Source of the DNA: DATBHM01 sp036557505
GTDB lineage: Bacteria > Actinomycetota > UBA4738 > JACQTL01
NCBI GenBank assembly: GCA_036557505.1
Contig: DATBHM010000309.1
Coordinates: 1-8,913 of the forward strand
Reading direction: 5' to 3'
DNA length: 8,913 nucleotides
Notes under the pieces: model-generated
The model's input: only the letters and a program-made list of their open reading frames with translations
What the model was told of the DNA's origin: nothing
Database searches by the model: none
Position numbers and translations under genes: made by a program
Shown here: in pieces, positions 1 through 5,471 of the stretch
How the letters are laid out: each line of letters opens with the position of its first letter
How positions within the stretch are numbered: the stretch's first letter is position 1

Positions 1-107
1 ACCGAGGCGAACACCTCCCCGGTCGAGGGATCGATCGAGTCGAACGTCTCGCCCGACGCGGCGTCGGTCAGTCCTTCGCCGATCACGAGCTGATAGGTGT
101 CGGTCAT
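1..107 (-). CDS. Aldehyde dehydrogenase, N-terminal fragment (cut by window edge)
   Basis: Only the first 35 complete codons are present; the gene continues off the left edge. The translation begins MTDTYQLVIGEG and runs into ASGETFDSIDPSTGEVFASV. This short beta-rich segment (a G-x-x-x-x-ASGE-T-F-x-x-x-P-x-TGE pattern) is typical of the N-terminus of NAD(P)-dependent aldehyde dehydrogenases, which oxidise aldehydes to carboxylates in the cytoplasm. The ATG start (bases 105-107) is preceded on the minus strand by AGGAGGG with about 9 bases of spacing, and further upstream by a GGGTACGAT -10-like element. The catalytic Cys and Glu lie outside the window, so substrate class (for example betaine, succinate or aromatic aldehydes) cannot be judged. 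The family call is inferred from this short segment alone. Confidence 0.75.
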   Translation of the reverse strand, partial: MTDTYQLVIGEGLTDAASGETFDSIDPSTGEVFAS

Positions 108-140
108 GGTCGTCTGCCCTCCTGCAGGGTCATCCCGAAG

Positions 141-149
141 ATCGTACCC
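141..149 (-). promoter_or_regulatory. Candidate -10 promoter element of the aldehyde dehydrogenase gene
   Basis: The minus strand reads GGGTACGAT here, containing TACGAT, a TAnnnT -10 hexamer. It lies 33 bases upstream of the ATG, giving a predicted leader of about 27 bases that includes the ribosome binding site. The identical 9-mer lies upstream of the paaA-like gene and a near copy lies upstream of the sensor kinase. No convincing -35 element is visible. Promoter activity is an inference. Confidence 0.4.
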
Positions 150-222
150 ACGCGAGCCGTTCCGCCGTCCGGCGCTGGTCGGCTGGGATGGACGCCCGGG
201 AAGACCGCGCCACGCGACGGCT

Positions 223-233
223 CGGGATCCCGG
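223..233. promoter_or_regulatory. CGGGATCCCGG palindromic motif, possible operator
   Basis: CGGGATCCCG (223-232) is a perfect 10-base palindrome in the divergent region between the aldehyde dehydrogenase and the membrane-protein operon. The same 11-mer CGGGATCCCGG recurs at 3421-3431 in another divergent intergenic region; I saw no third copy by eye. A protein-binding role is speculative, because GC-rich palindromes arise readily in such a genome. Confidence 0.25.
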
Positions 234-254
234 CATGTTGGCCTGACGACAAAC

Positions 255-273
255 TACTTTGTAGAGCAAAGTA
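255..273. promoter_or_regulatory. Perfect 7-5-7 inverted repeat TACTTTG-N5-CAAAGTA, likely operator of the winged-helix regulator
   Basis: Left arm TACTTTG (255-261), spacer TAGAG (262-266) and right arm CAAAGTA (267-273) form a perfect dyad. It is AT-rich in a very GC-rich neighbourhood and ends 29 bases before the GTG start of the membrane-protein gene. The left arm contains TACTTT, a TAnnnT -10 hexamer, so a protein bound to the dyad would block RNA polymerase. The downstream operon encodes a winged-helix DNA-binding protein, so autorepression is the simplest reading. The dyad is seen directly; its ligand protein is inferred. Confidence 0.6.
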
Positions 274-302
274 AGGCCGGAACGATTCGTCCGGAGGGCG
301 AC

Positions 303-1019
303 GTGGGAACGAGCATGGGACGGGCGGAGGCGGCCGAGATGGTCGCCGACGTCGGGCGGATGCAGCGCGCCACCCGGCGCGCCCGCAGGGCCATCTGGTT
401 CCCTCTCGTGCTGTTCGGGCTCATCGTGCTGGGAGCCGCGCCGTTCTACCGCCCGTGGCCGTCGTCCGGATCGGGGCTCACCATCCGGAACGTCGGACCG
501 GTCGCCGGGTACCTGGGCGGGGACTTCATCGGGAACGCACCGGCCTGGTACTGGCTGATCGCGCTGCCGCTCGGCTACGTGGCCACCGCCGCGTTCCTCC
601 GGTGGCACGCCGGCCGAACCGGCGTCGCCGGGCGGATCGCTCCGTACGTCGCGGCGGGGCTCGGGCTGTTCGCGTTCCTGGTGATCTCGTCGCCGTCCAT
701 CCTCGACGCGCTCGGCCTCCCGACGTCGATCGGGAAGTTCCTGTGGTCGAACGACCTGGCCATCCGGGGTCTGACGCCGCTGATCGCCGTGGCGCTGGGG
801 TTCCTCGTGCTGGCGTGGGTCGAACGGAGCCCGGCGCTCGCCGCGTTCTCGGCGGCGTTCCTGGGCCTCGTCCTGCTGGCGAACCTGTACGACATCGGGA
901 ACTACTTCCGGTGGGCCGGCCTCTCCGCGGAGGATCCGCAGTCGGGGGCGATCGTCGCGGGGGTGGCGCTGCTGCTGGGCGGCCTGGGGTTCGGCATCGC
1001 GGCGCTCCGCGATCGATGA
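303..1019 (+). CDS. Six-helix membrane protein of unknown function, co-transcribed with a winged-helix regulator
   Basis: This is a 238-residue integral membrane protein with no recognised catalytic motif. After a charged, Arg-rich cytoplasmic N-terminus (to about residue 28), hydrophobic segments lie at roughly 29-47, 80-99, 110-130, 157-173, 177-196 and 216-236. An outer loop of about 30 residues (PWPSSGSG...GDFIGN) separates helices 1 and 2. The GTG start at 303 is preferred because GGAGGG (293-298) stands 4 bases upstream. An in-frame ATG at 315 is possible but would put the site 16 bases away. The stop overlaps the start of the regulator gene (ATGA, 1016-1019), so the two are translationally coupled. 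The pairing suggests that the regulator controls this protein's amount, or that the protein works with the regulator's signal. I cannot assign a substrate or transport role. Confidence 0.85.
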   Translation: MGTSMGRAEAAEMVADVGRMQRATRRARRAIWFPLVLFGLIVLGAAPFYRPWPSSGSGLTIRNVGPVAGYLGGDFIGNAPAWYWLIALPLGYVATAAFLRWHAGRTGVAGRIAPYVAAGLGLFAFLVISSPSILDALGLPTSIGKFLWSNDLAIRGLTPLIAVALGFLVLAWVERSPALAAFSAAFLGLVLLANLYDIGNYFRWAGLSAEDPQSGAIVAGVALLLGGLGFGIAALRDR

Positions 1020-1306
1020 GCCATCCGGTCCAGCACCTCGACGAGGTCGTCCACCAGCGGAACCGGCTGGGCATCCTCGTGGTCCTCCGGGAGGCGCGGC
1101 AGGTGGAGTTCCGGTTCCTTCGGGACACGCTGGATCTCACCGACGGCAACCTGTCCCGGCACCTGCACGTCCTCGAGGACGCGCGGTACGTGGCCGTGGA
1201 GAAGGGATACGAGGGCCGCCGGCCCCGGACGTGGGTCCGCATCACGCCCGCCGGGCGACGGGCGTTGGCCGCCGAGCTCGACGCGCTGCGCCAGCTCCTC
1301 CGGTGA
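1016..1306 (+). CDS. Winged-helix transcriptional regulator (PF13601-like, MarR/ArsR-type fold)
   Basis: This 96-residue protein is essentially a single winged helix-turn-helix. The recognition helix region LTDGNLSRHLHVLEDARYV (about residues 41-59) is followed by the wing VEKGYEGRRPRTWVRITPAGRRAL (about 61-84). The LTDGNLS...L...GYV..EK...GRRPRT...T..GR pattern is characteristic of the short winged-helix family PF13601. Members lack a ligand-binding domain and probably dimerise through their terminal helices. The ATG overlaps the stop of the membrane-protein gene by 4 bases and has no separate promoter. The AT-rich palindrome at 255-273 is the best candidate for its binding site, which would make the operon self-repressed. 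The signal that would relieve repression is not visible. Fold and role are secure; the target is inferred. Confidence 0.9.
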   Translation: MSHPVQHLDEVVHQRNRLGILVVLREARQVEFRFLRDTLDLTDGNLSRHLHVLEDARYVAVEKGYEGRRPRTWVRITPAGRRALAAELDALRQLLR

Positions 1307-1313
1307 CGGAACG

Positions 1314-1353
1314 CGAAACGGCCGCGCCGAGGCGTTCCGGCGCGGCCGCTTCG
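1314..1353. terminator. Bidirectional hairpin terminator between convergent genes
   Basis: CGGCCGCGCC (1319-1328) pairs perfectly with GGCGCGGCCG (1339-1348). Beyond a single A/C mismatch, CGAA (1314-1317) pairs with TTCG (1350-1353). One more G-C pair closes the loop, leaving an 8-base loop. The hairpin sits 7 bases after the regulator stop and 12 bases from the stop of the convergent hydrolase, so it can serve both. There is no long T-run, as is common in GC-rich actinobacteria. Confidence 0.8.
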
Positions 1354-1365
1354 AATCGACGTCCG

Positions 1366-3396
1366 TCAGGAAGCGCTGGCTCCCACTGGAACGCCGCTCA
1401 CCGACCCGGTCGAGGGGGACGGCGACGTCGGGGTCCGCCGTTCCCTCGAGATGTCGAACGCGATCAGCGCGAGGTTCGCCCCGGCCGCCGCGCCCGCGAT
1501 CCCCGTGAACACGGCCAGCGGAACGGGGAGCGCCACGATGCCGAGCCACCCGCCGGCCAGCGCGCCCGCGGCCGCCAGCCAGCACCCGGCGTGCAGCGTC
1601 CGGCCGGGCATCCCGCGTCGGGCCCAGCCGGCGAACACGCCGAGCCAGATCGGCACGCCGATCGCCACCACGCCGAAGACGCGGTCGCCGATCGGGAGGG
1701 TCGGCCGGAGCGTCATCGCCAGCAGCACGCCGAGGCTCCACCCGCCCAGCCCGAACAGCACCGGGCCCAGCGTCCTCATCACCGCGCCGCCGCGCCGCCC
1801 GAACCCACCGCGGCGGGACCGCAGCCCGGCCAGCAGGAGCCCGACGACCGCCAGCGCCGCGAGCCCCACCAGCGACCCGAGCACGATCTTGGCGATCATG
1901 CCCTGGCTCGGTCCCCGGTCGAACGCGATCGACTGGTGCACGTACCCCGACGTGTCGACGCGGCCGGTGTCGAGGAACGTGCTCACCAAGCGCGTCCCCG
2001 CGCCCTGCTGCTGGTACCAGAAGTCCGTGGTGTGGCCGAAGTTCGGCAGCACAACCTGGCGGCCGTTCGGGAGCGATGGGAGGAGCTCGTCGGTGGCGAA
2101 GTTCGGCGGGGTCGCGAAGTCGAGCGTGCCGCCGATCAGCAGCGTCGGGACGTTGGAGGGCTGGACGTGGGCGTACTCGTCGTCACCCGGCCCGGCTGGC
2201 CACGAGTCCACCACGGCGCCGTTCGCCCACATGAAGTCCGTGGCGTCGTTCCCGAGGATCGACCCCGGCTCGGCCTTCGCGAAGTACGCCCGTGCCACGC
2301 CGGCGTCCTCACGGGCCGTCGCCGCGGCCTCGCCCCACACCCTGGTCGGGAAGATCAGGCGTGCCATGAACGACTGCATCCACAAGCCGCTGGGGTCGCC
2401 GTTCGCTGCGGACAGCCACGCGCCGATGGTCTGCGGCGCCGAGATGGGAGAGGCGTCCGACGACGAATCCATCAGCCCGAAGAACGAGGCGACCCGAACG
2501 TTGCCGGGCGAGATCGGTGCGAAGAGCCAGTGGTCGGGGATGTGCGCGGCCTCGCCCCGCATCGTGGCCGCCAGGTCCGCGGTGTTCGAGCGGCACGTCG
2601 AGTCCTGCGCGCACAGCTGCGAGTAGCGTTCGATCTGCGCGTCGGTCGTCGCGGGGTCCCACAGGTAGTGCCCCGGCGGGTTGACCCCGACCATCACCGA
2701 GCGGTGCACGCTCGCCGGGTGCCGCCAGGCGTAGATCATCGCGGTGCGGGTTCCCGCGCTCTCGGAGAGCAGGTCGACCTGCCGGTACCCGAGCGCCCGA
2801 CGCGCGTCCTCGAAGTCGTCGGTCCGCTGCCCGAGCGTGTAGCCGGCCAGGTCGACGCCGTCGTCCCGCAGACGGGTCGCGCAGGCCCGGAACGCACCGG
2901 TCATCGCGTCGAACGACGAGGCCGTCACGAAGTCCGTCGAGTGCGACAGCGCGGACGTCACCTCCGGGCAGTCGAGCTGCGACGACCCGTCCACGCCCCG
3001 GTAGCCGACCAGCACGACGTCGTGGTCGCCGACGTACCGGCTGGCCTGGGGGAAGTCCATGTTCGTGATCCCGGGCCCGCCCTCCATCCGGAAGATCGGG
3101 TCGCCGGGGTGCGCCGCCTTCGACCGGATCCTCGTCACCGGCAGCGCGATGAGGCGCGACGCGGGGTCCGCGCGGTTCTCCTTCACGACCAGCGTGCCGC
3201 AGTCCGCCGGCAGCGACCCGGCCTCCGTGGGATAGGTGCACGTATGCGTGGTCAGCTGTCCGGCCTTCGCCCCCGCGGGAACGGAGACCCGGTCCTCGCG
3301 CGAGTCGAACCGCAGGGAGACCAGGCCGAGCACCACCATGCCGATCATCGCCAGCGCCACGATCCGCGCCGGTGTGTAGATCCGCCGAGCCGCCAT
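1366..3396 (-). CDS. Membrane-anchored extracytoplasmic alpha/beta hydrolase (TAP/proline-iminopeptidase-like) with a C-terminal five-helix membrane domain
   Basis: The protein has 676 residues. An N-terminal membrane segment (about 10-29) exports the catalytic domain (about 45-480). The oxyanion-hole motif EGGPG is at 105-109, the nucleophile elbow S-E-S-A-G at 211-215 (Ser213), and the likely acid and base are Asp426 (GGTLDF) and His455 (NFGHTTDF). This arrangement matches S33-type aminopeptidases and esterases (tripeptidyl aminopeptidase-like). The first elbow Gly is Ser, and several Cys residues fit an exported domain. Five more hydrophobic segments follow at about 500-524, 540-562, 572-590, 601-619 and 622-648, with Arg-rich loops after helices 2 and 4 that fit the positive-inside rule. 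The tail is Ser/Thr/Pro-rich. The ATG has an ideal AGGAGG (3405-3410) 8 bases upstream. The gene is divergent from a two-component system. Substrate (peptide, ester or lipid) is unknown. Confidence 0.92.
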   Translation of the reverse strand: MAARRIYTPARIVALAMIGMVVLGLVSLRFDSREDRVSVPAGAKAGQLTTHTCTYPTEAGSLPADCGTLVVKENRADPASRLIALPVTRIRSKAAHPGDPIFRMEGGPGITNMDFPQASRYVGDHDVVLVGYRGVDGSSQLDCPEVTSALSHSTDFVTASSFDAMTGAFRACATRLRDDGVDLAGYTLGQRTDDFEDARRALGYRQVDLLSESAGTRTAMIYAWRHPASVHRSVMVGVNPPGHYLWDPATTDAQIERYSQLCAQDSTCRSNTADLAATMRGEAAHIPDHWLFAPISPGNVRVASFFGLMDSSSDASPISAPQTIGAWLSAANGDPSGLWMQSFMARLIFPTRVWGEAAATAREDAGVARAYFAKAEPGSILGNDATDFMWANGAVVDSWPAGPGDDEYAHVQPSNVPTLLIGGTLDFATPPNFATDELLPSLPNGRQVVLPNFGHTTDFWYQQQGAGTRLVSTFLDTGRVDTSGYVHQSIAFDRGPSQGMIAKIVLGSLVGLAALAVVGLLLAGLRSRRGGFGRRGGAVMRTLGPVLFGLGGWSLGVLLAMTLRPTLPIGDRVFGVVAIGVPIWLGVFAGWARRGMPGRTLHAGCWLAAAGALAGGWLGIVALPVPLAVFTGIAGAAAGANLALIAFDISRERRTPTSPSPSTGSVSGVPVGASAS

Positions 3397-3420
3397 CGTT
3401 CGAACCTCCTCGGTCGTCGT

Positions 3421-3439
3421 CGGGATCCCGGTGATCCCG
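3421..3439. promoter_or_regulatory. 7-5-7 inverted repeat CGGGATC-CCGGT-GATCCCG, possible operator for the hydrolase and/or the two-component operon
   Basis: CGGGATC (3421-3427) and GATCCCG (3433-3439) form a perfect dyad with a 5-base spacer, just upstream of the hydrolase ribosome binding site. A further GATCCCG lies at 3515-3521, closer to the kinase gene. The left half, extended as CGGGATCCCGG, also occurs at 223-233. The position, immediately downstream of a candidate hydrolase -10, fits a repressor or response-regulator site. Which protein binds is unknown. Confidence 0.35.
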
Positions 3440-3449
3440 TCGCCTCCGG

Positions 3450-3455
3450 ACGCTA
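3450..3455 (-). promoter_or_regulatory. Candidate -10 element of the hydrolase gene
   Basis: The minus strand reads TAGCGT, a TAnnnT hexamer, 53 bases upstream of the hydrolase ATG. The predicted transcript start falls just before the inverted repeat at 3421-3439. No clear -35 element is visible, so this is a weak call. Confidence 0.3.
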
Positions 3456-3560
3456 GGGACGGCGTGGTCCGTGCTCGTCGGCCGCGGGCCCGATTTCGGC
3501 TCGTGCGTGGGGACGATCCCGAACTCCTCCTCAGGGATGACGCGGCGGCCCGGAGCCGTG

Positions 3561-3569
3561 GGGTACCGT
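3561..3569 (+). promoter_or_regulatory. Candidate -10 promoter giving a leaderless sensor-kinase mRNA
   Basis: GGGTACCGT contains TACCGT (3564-3569), a TAnnnT hexamer. Exactly 6 bases separate it from the GTG at 3576, so transcription is predicted to begin at or next to the start codon. There is no Shine-Dalgarno sequence between them. This arrangement is typical of leaderless genes in actinobacteria. The element resembles GGGTACGAT at 141-149 (minus strand) and 5441-5449. Confidence 0.5.
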
Positions 3570-3575
3570 CCGGCC

Positions 3576-4757
3576 GTGCAGCGGCTCGGCCTGTTCGTTC
3601 GGCGATTCGGACTCGACGCGCTCGTCGTCCTCGCGGGGATCGAGAGCGCGCTGGAGGTCGTGTTCCAGCACGGTCAGCCGGGCGCGCCGACGATGGCGAC
3701 CTGGGCCGCCGCGCTGATCCTCGCGGTCGTTCCGTTGCCGCTCCTGGTGCGCCGGCGGTTCCCGTTCTGGGCCCCGGCCACGATGCTGCTGGCGGCCGCG
3801 GCGGTCTCGTTCGCCGACGGACGGCTGATGACGTTCAGCATCGGGACGTACGCAGCGGGCCTCGCGTCGGCGTTCCTGCTCGGGAACCTCGACGACCCCG
3901 TGCGAGCCCGGATCGGGCTGGCCGTCGCGGTGGGCGGGGTCGCGATCGTCGTCTCCAACGACCCCGACGCCATCGTCGGGCAGAAGGTGTTCATCCCGAT
4001 CGTGTTCGGGATCGCGTGGCTGGCGGGCTCGGCGATGCGGGCCCGCGTGCTCCAGGCCGACGCCGCCGAGGAGCGCGCCGCCCTCCTGGAACGCGAACGC
4101 GAGGCCGAGGCGCTCCGGGCCGTCGTCGAGGAACGAACCCGCATCGCCCGCGAGCTGCACGACGTGGTCGGGCACAGCGTGAGCGTCATGACCGTGCAGA
4201 CCTCGGCCGTCCGCCGCCGCCTCACGCCCGATCAGGAACGGGAACGCGAGGCGCTCCTCGCCGTCGAGCGAACCGGGCGTGAGGCGCTCGCGGAGATGCG
4301 CCGCGTGGTGGGGGCGCTGCGCGACGCGGACGAGTCGCCGGCGCTCGCCCCGCAACCGACCCTGGCCCGCGTCGACGCGCTGGTCGTGCAGGCCCGGGAG
4401 ACCGGGTTGCCGGTGGAGCTGTCGGTCGAGGGCGAACCCGTCCCGCTCCCGGCCGGCGTCGACCTCACCGCGTACCGGCTGGTGCAGGAGGGGCTCACGA
4501 ACGCGATCAAGCACGCGGGCGCGCACCACGCCCAGGTTCGCGTTCGCTACGGCGACGGGCACGTCGAGGTGGAGGTGTCCGACGACGGCGGTGGCGTGGC
4601 CGCGAGCGGCCATGGCGATCAGCTCATGAACGGCGGGCACGGGCTCGTCGGCATGCGGGAGCGCGTGTCGATCTACGGCGGGGAGCTCGAGGCCGGGCCG
4701 CGCGATGGCGGCGGGTTCCGGCTGCGGGCGCGGCTCCCGGTGACGGTGACGGCGTGA
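3576..4757 (+). CDS. Sensor histidine kinase, NarL/DesK type (HisKA_3 plus HATPase_c)
   Basis: This is a 393-residue membrane kinase that autophosphorylates and passes phosphate to the response regulator encoded next door. About six hydrophobic segments occupy residues 12-152, with no sizeable outer domain, so sensing is probably within the membrane. A charged helix, likely coiled coil (155-187), leads to the HisKA_3 box with ERTRIARELHDVVGHSVSVM and the phosphorylated His195. The ATP-binding domain shows the N-box (LVQEGLTNAIKHAG, Asn309), DDGGG (336-340) and GHGLVGMRERV (from 354). I chose GTG at 3576 because the protein starts sensibly at VQRLGLF and the -10 element at 3561-3569 points to a leaderless start. 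Upstream in-frame starts at 3471 (GTG) and 3537 (ATG) add Gly/Pro-rich sequence and lack a ribosome binding site. The stop overlaps the regulator start (GTGA, 4754-4757). The stimulus is unknown. Confidence 0.92.
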   Translation: MQRLGLFVRRFGLDALVVLAGIESALEVVFQHGQPGAPTMATWAAALILAVVPLPLLVRRRFPFWAPATMLLAAAAVSFADGRLMTFSIGTYAAGLASAFLLGNLDDPVRARIGLAVAVGGVAIVVSNDPDAIVGQKVFIPIVFGIAWLAGSAMRARVLQADAAEERAALLEREREAEALRAVVEERTRIARELHDVVGHSVSVMTVQTSAVRRRLTPDQEREREALLAVERTGREALAEMRRVVGALRDADESPALAPQPTLARVDALVVQARETGLPVELSVEGEPVPLPAGVDLTAYRLVQEGLTNAIKHAGAHHAQVRVRYGDGHVEVEVSDDGGGVAASGHGDQLMNGGHGLVGMRERVSIYGGELEAGPRDGGGFRLRARLPVTVTA

Positions 4758-5452
4758 CGCTGGGCGTGCTGATCGCCGACGACCAGGCGCTCATGCGGGC
4801 TGGATTCCGCATGATCCTCGAGGCCGAGCCCGACATGGAGGTCGTCGGCGAGGCAGCGGACGGCCGGGCCGCGGTGGCCGCCGCACGAGACCTCAAGCCG
4901 GACGTCGTGCTGATGGACGTCCGGATGCCGGAGATGGACGGCATCGAGGCCACCCGCCGGCTGCTGGACGGCGCCGGCGGGGGAACGAGGGTCGTGATGC
5001 TCACCACGTTCGACATGGACGAGTACGTGTACGAGGCGCTCCGGGCGGGCGCGAGCGGGTTCCTGCTGAAGGACGTTCCTCCGGAACAGCTCCTCGCCGG
5101 CATCCGCGCGGTGGCCGCCGGAGACTCGCTCCTCGCGCCGTCGGTGACCCGGCGGCTGATTCAGGAGTTCGTCCGCCGCCCGCCCGAGGCGCTCCGGGCC
5201 CCGCCCCTTCTTGCGGACGAGCTCACGGCGCGAGAGGCGGAGGTGCTCCGGATGATCGCGCGGGGCTTGTCGAACGCGGAGATCGCCCGAGAGCTCTTCG
5301 TGAGCGAGACGACCGTCAAGACGCACGTCGCCCACGTCCTCGCCAAGCTCGGCGTCCGGGACCGCGTGCAGGCGGTGGTGTTCGCCTACGAGTCCGGGGT
5401 GGTGCAGCCGGGGGACGCGGACGTGGCCGCCGCGACCGATGGGTACGATTGA
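4754..5452 (+). CDS. Response regulator, NarL/LuxR family
   Basis: The protein has 232 residues. The receiver domain (about 4-120) has the acidic pair Asp9-Asp10, phosphoacceptor Asp55 (VVLMDVRMPEMDG), Thr84 and Lys106. A linker leads to a LuxR-type helix-turn-helix (about 157-212: LTAREAEVLRMIARGLSNAEIA, then SETTVKTHVAHVLAKLGVRDR). All residues needed for phosphotransfer are present. On phosphorylation it should dimerise and bind promoter DNA. The GTG start overlaps the kinase stop by 4 bases, so kinase and regulator are translationally coupled partners. Candidate targets are its own operon, the paaA-like gene 19 bases downstream and the divergent hydrolase, but no target site is proven. 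The last 12 residues or so form an acidic tail and carry a possible promoter for the next gene. Confidence 0.95.
   Translation: MTLGVLIADDQALMRAGFRMILEAEPDMEVVGEAADGRAAVAAARDLKPDVVLMDVRMPEMDGIEATRRLLDGAGGGTRVVMLTTFDMDEYVYEALRAGASGFLLKDVPPEQLLAGIRAVAAGDSLLAPSVTRRLIQEFVRRPPEALRAPPLLADELTAREAEVLRMIARGLSNAEIARELFVSETTVKTHVAHVLAKLGVRDRVQAVVFAYESGVVQPGDADVAAATDGYD
5441..5449 (+). promoter_or_regulatory. Candidate -10 element upstream of the paaA-like gene, inside the end of the response-regulator gene
   Basis: GGGTACGAT, identical to the element at 141-149 on the minus strand, ends one base before the stop codon of the response regulator and 22 bases before the paaA-like ATG. The predicted start is near 5456, directly in front of the GGAGG at 5457-5461, so the leader would be very short. 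The gene may instead, or also, be read through from the kinase-regulator operon. The coding constraint of the overlapped codons weakens the call. Confidence 0.35.
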
Positions 5453-5471
5453 ACGCGGAGGTTCCGACGAC

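Noticed and set aside
238..266. TTGGCC (238-243) with GTAGAG or TAGAGC as a -35/-10 pair for the membrane-protein operon
   Set aside because: The -10 match is poor compared with TACTTT at 255-260 in the palindrome, and the -35 does not space with TACTTT. The true promoter layout is uncertain.
526..1245. Long open frames on the minus strand (also 902-1741 minus and 455-1306 plus upstream of 1016) across the membrane-protein operon
   Set aside because: Their translations are Arg/Pro/Ala-rich with no hydrophobic or domain pattern, typical of antisense or shifted frames in high-GC DNA. Only the end of the 455-1306 frame, from ATG 1016, is a real gene.
1231..3456. 741-codon open frame on the plus strand opposite the hydrolase, plus smaller ones at 1451-2626 and 2309-3241
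   Set aside because: The sequence is low-complexity Arg/Pro/Ala/His-rich and overlaps a well-supported hydrolase with catalytic motifs; it is a shadow of that gene.
3471..3575. N-terminal extension of the sensor kinase from GTG 3471 or ATG 3537
   Set aside because: There is no ribosome binding site at a usable distance, the added residues are Gly/Pro/Ser-rich, and the candidate -10 at 3561-3569 would lie inside the coding region.
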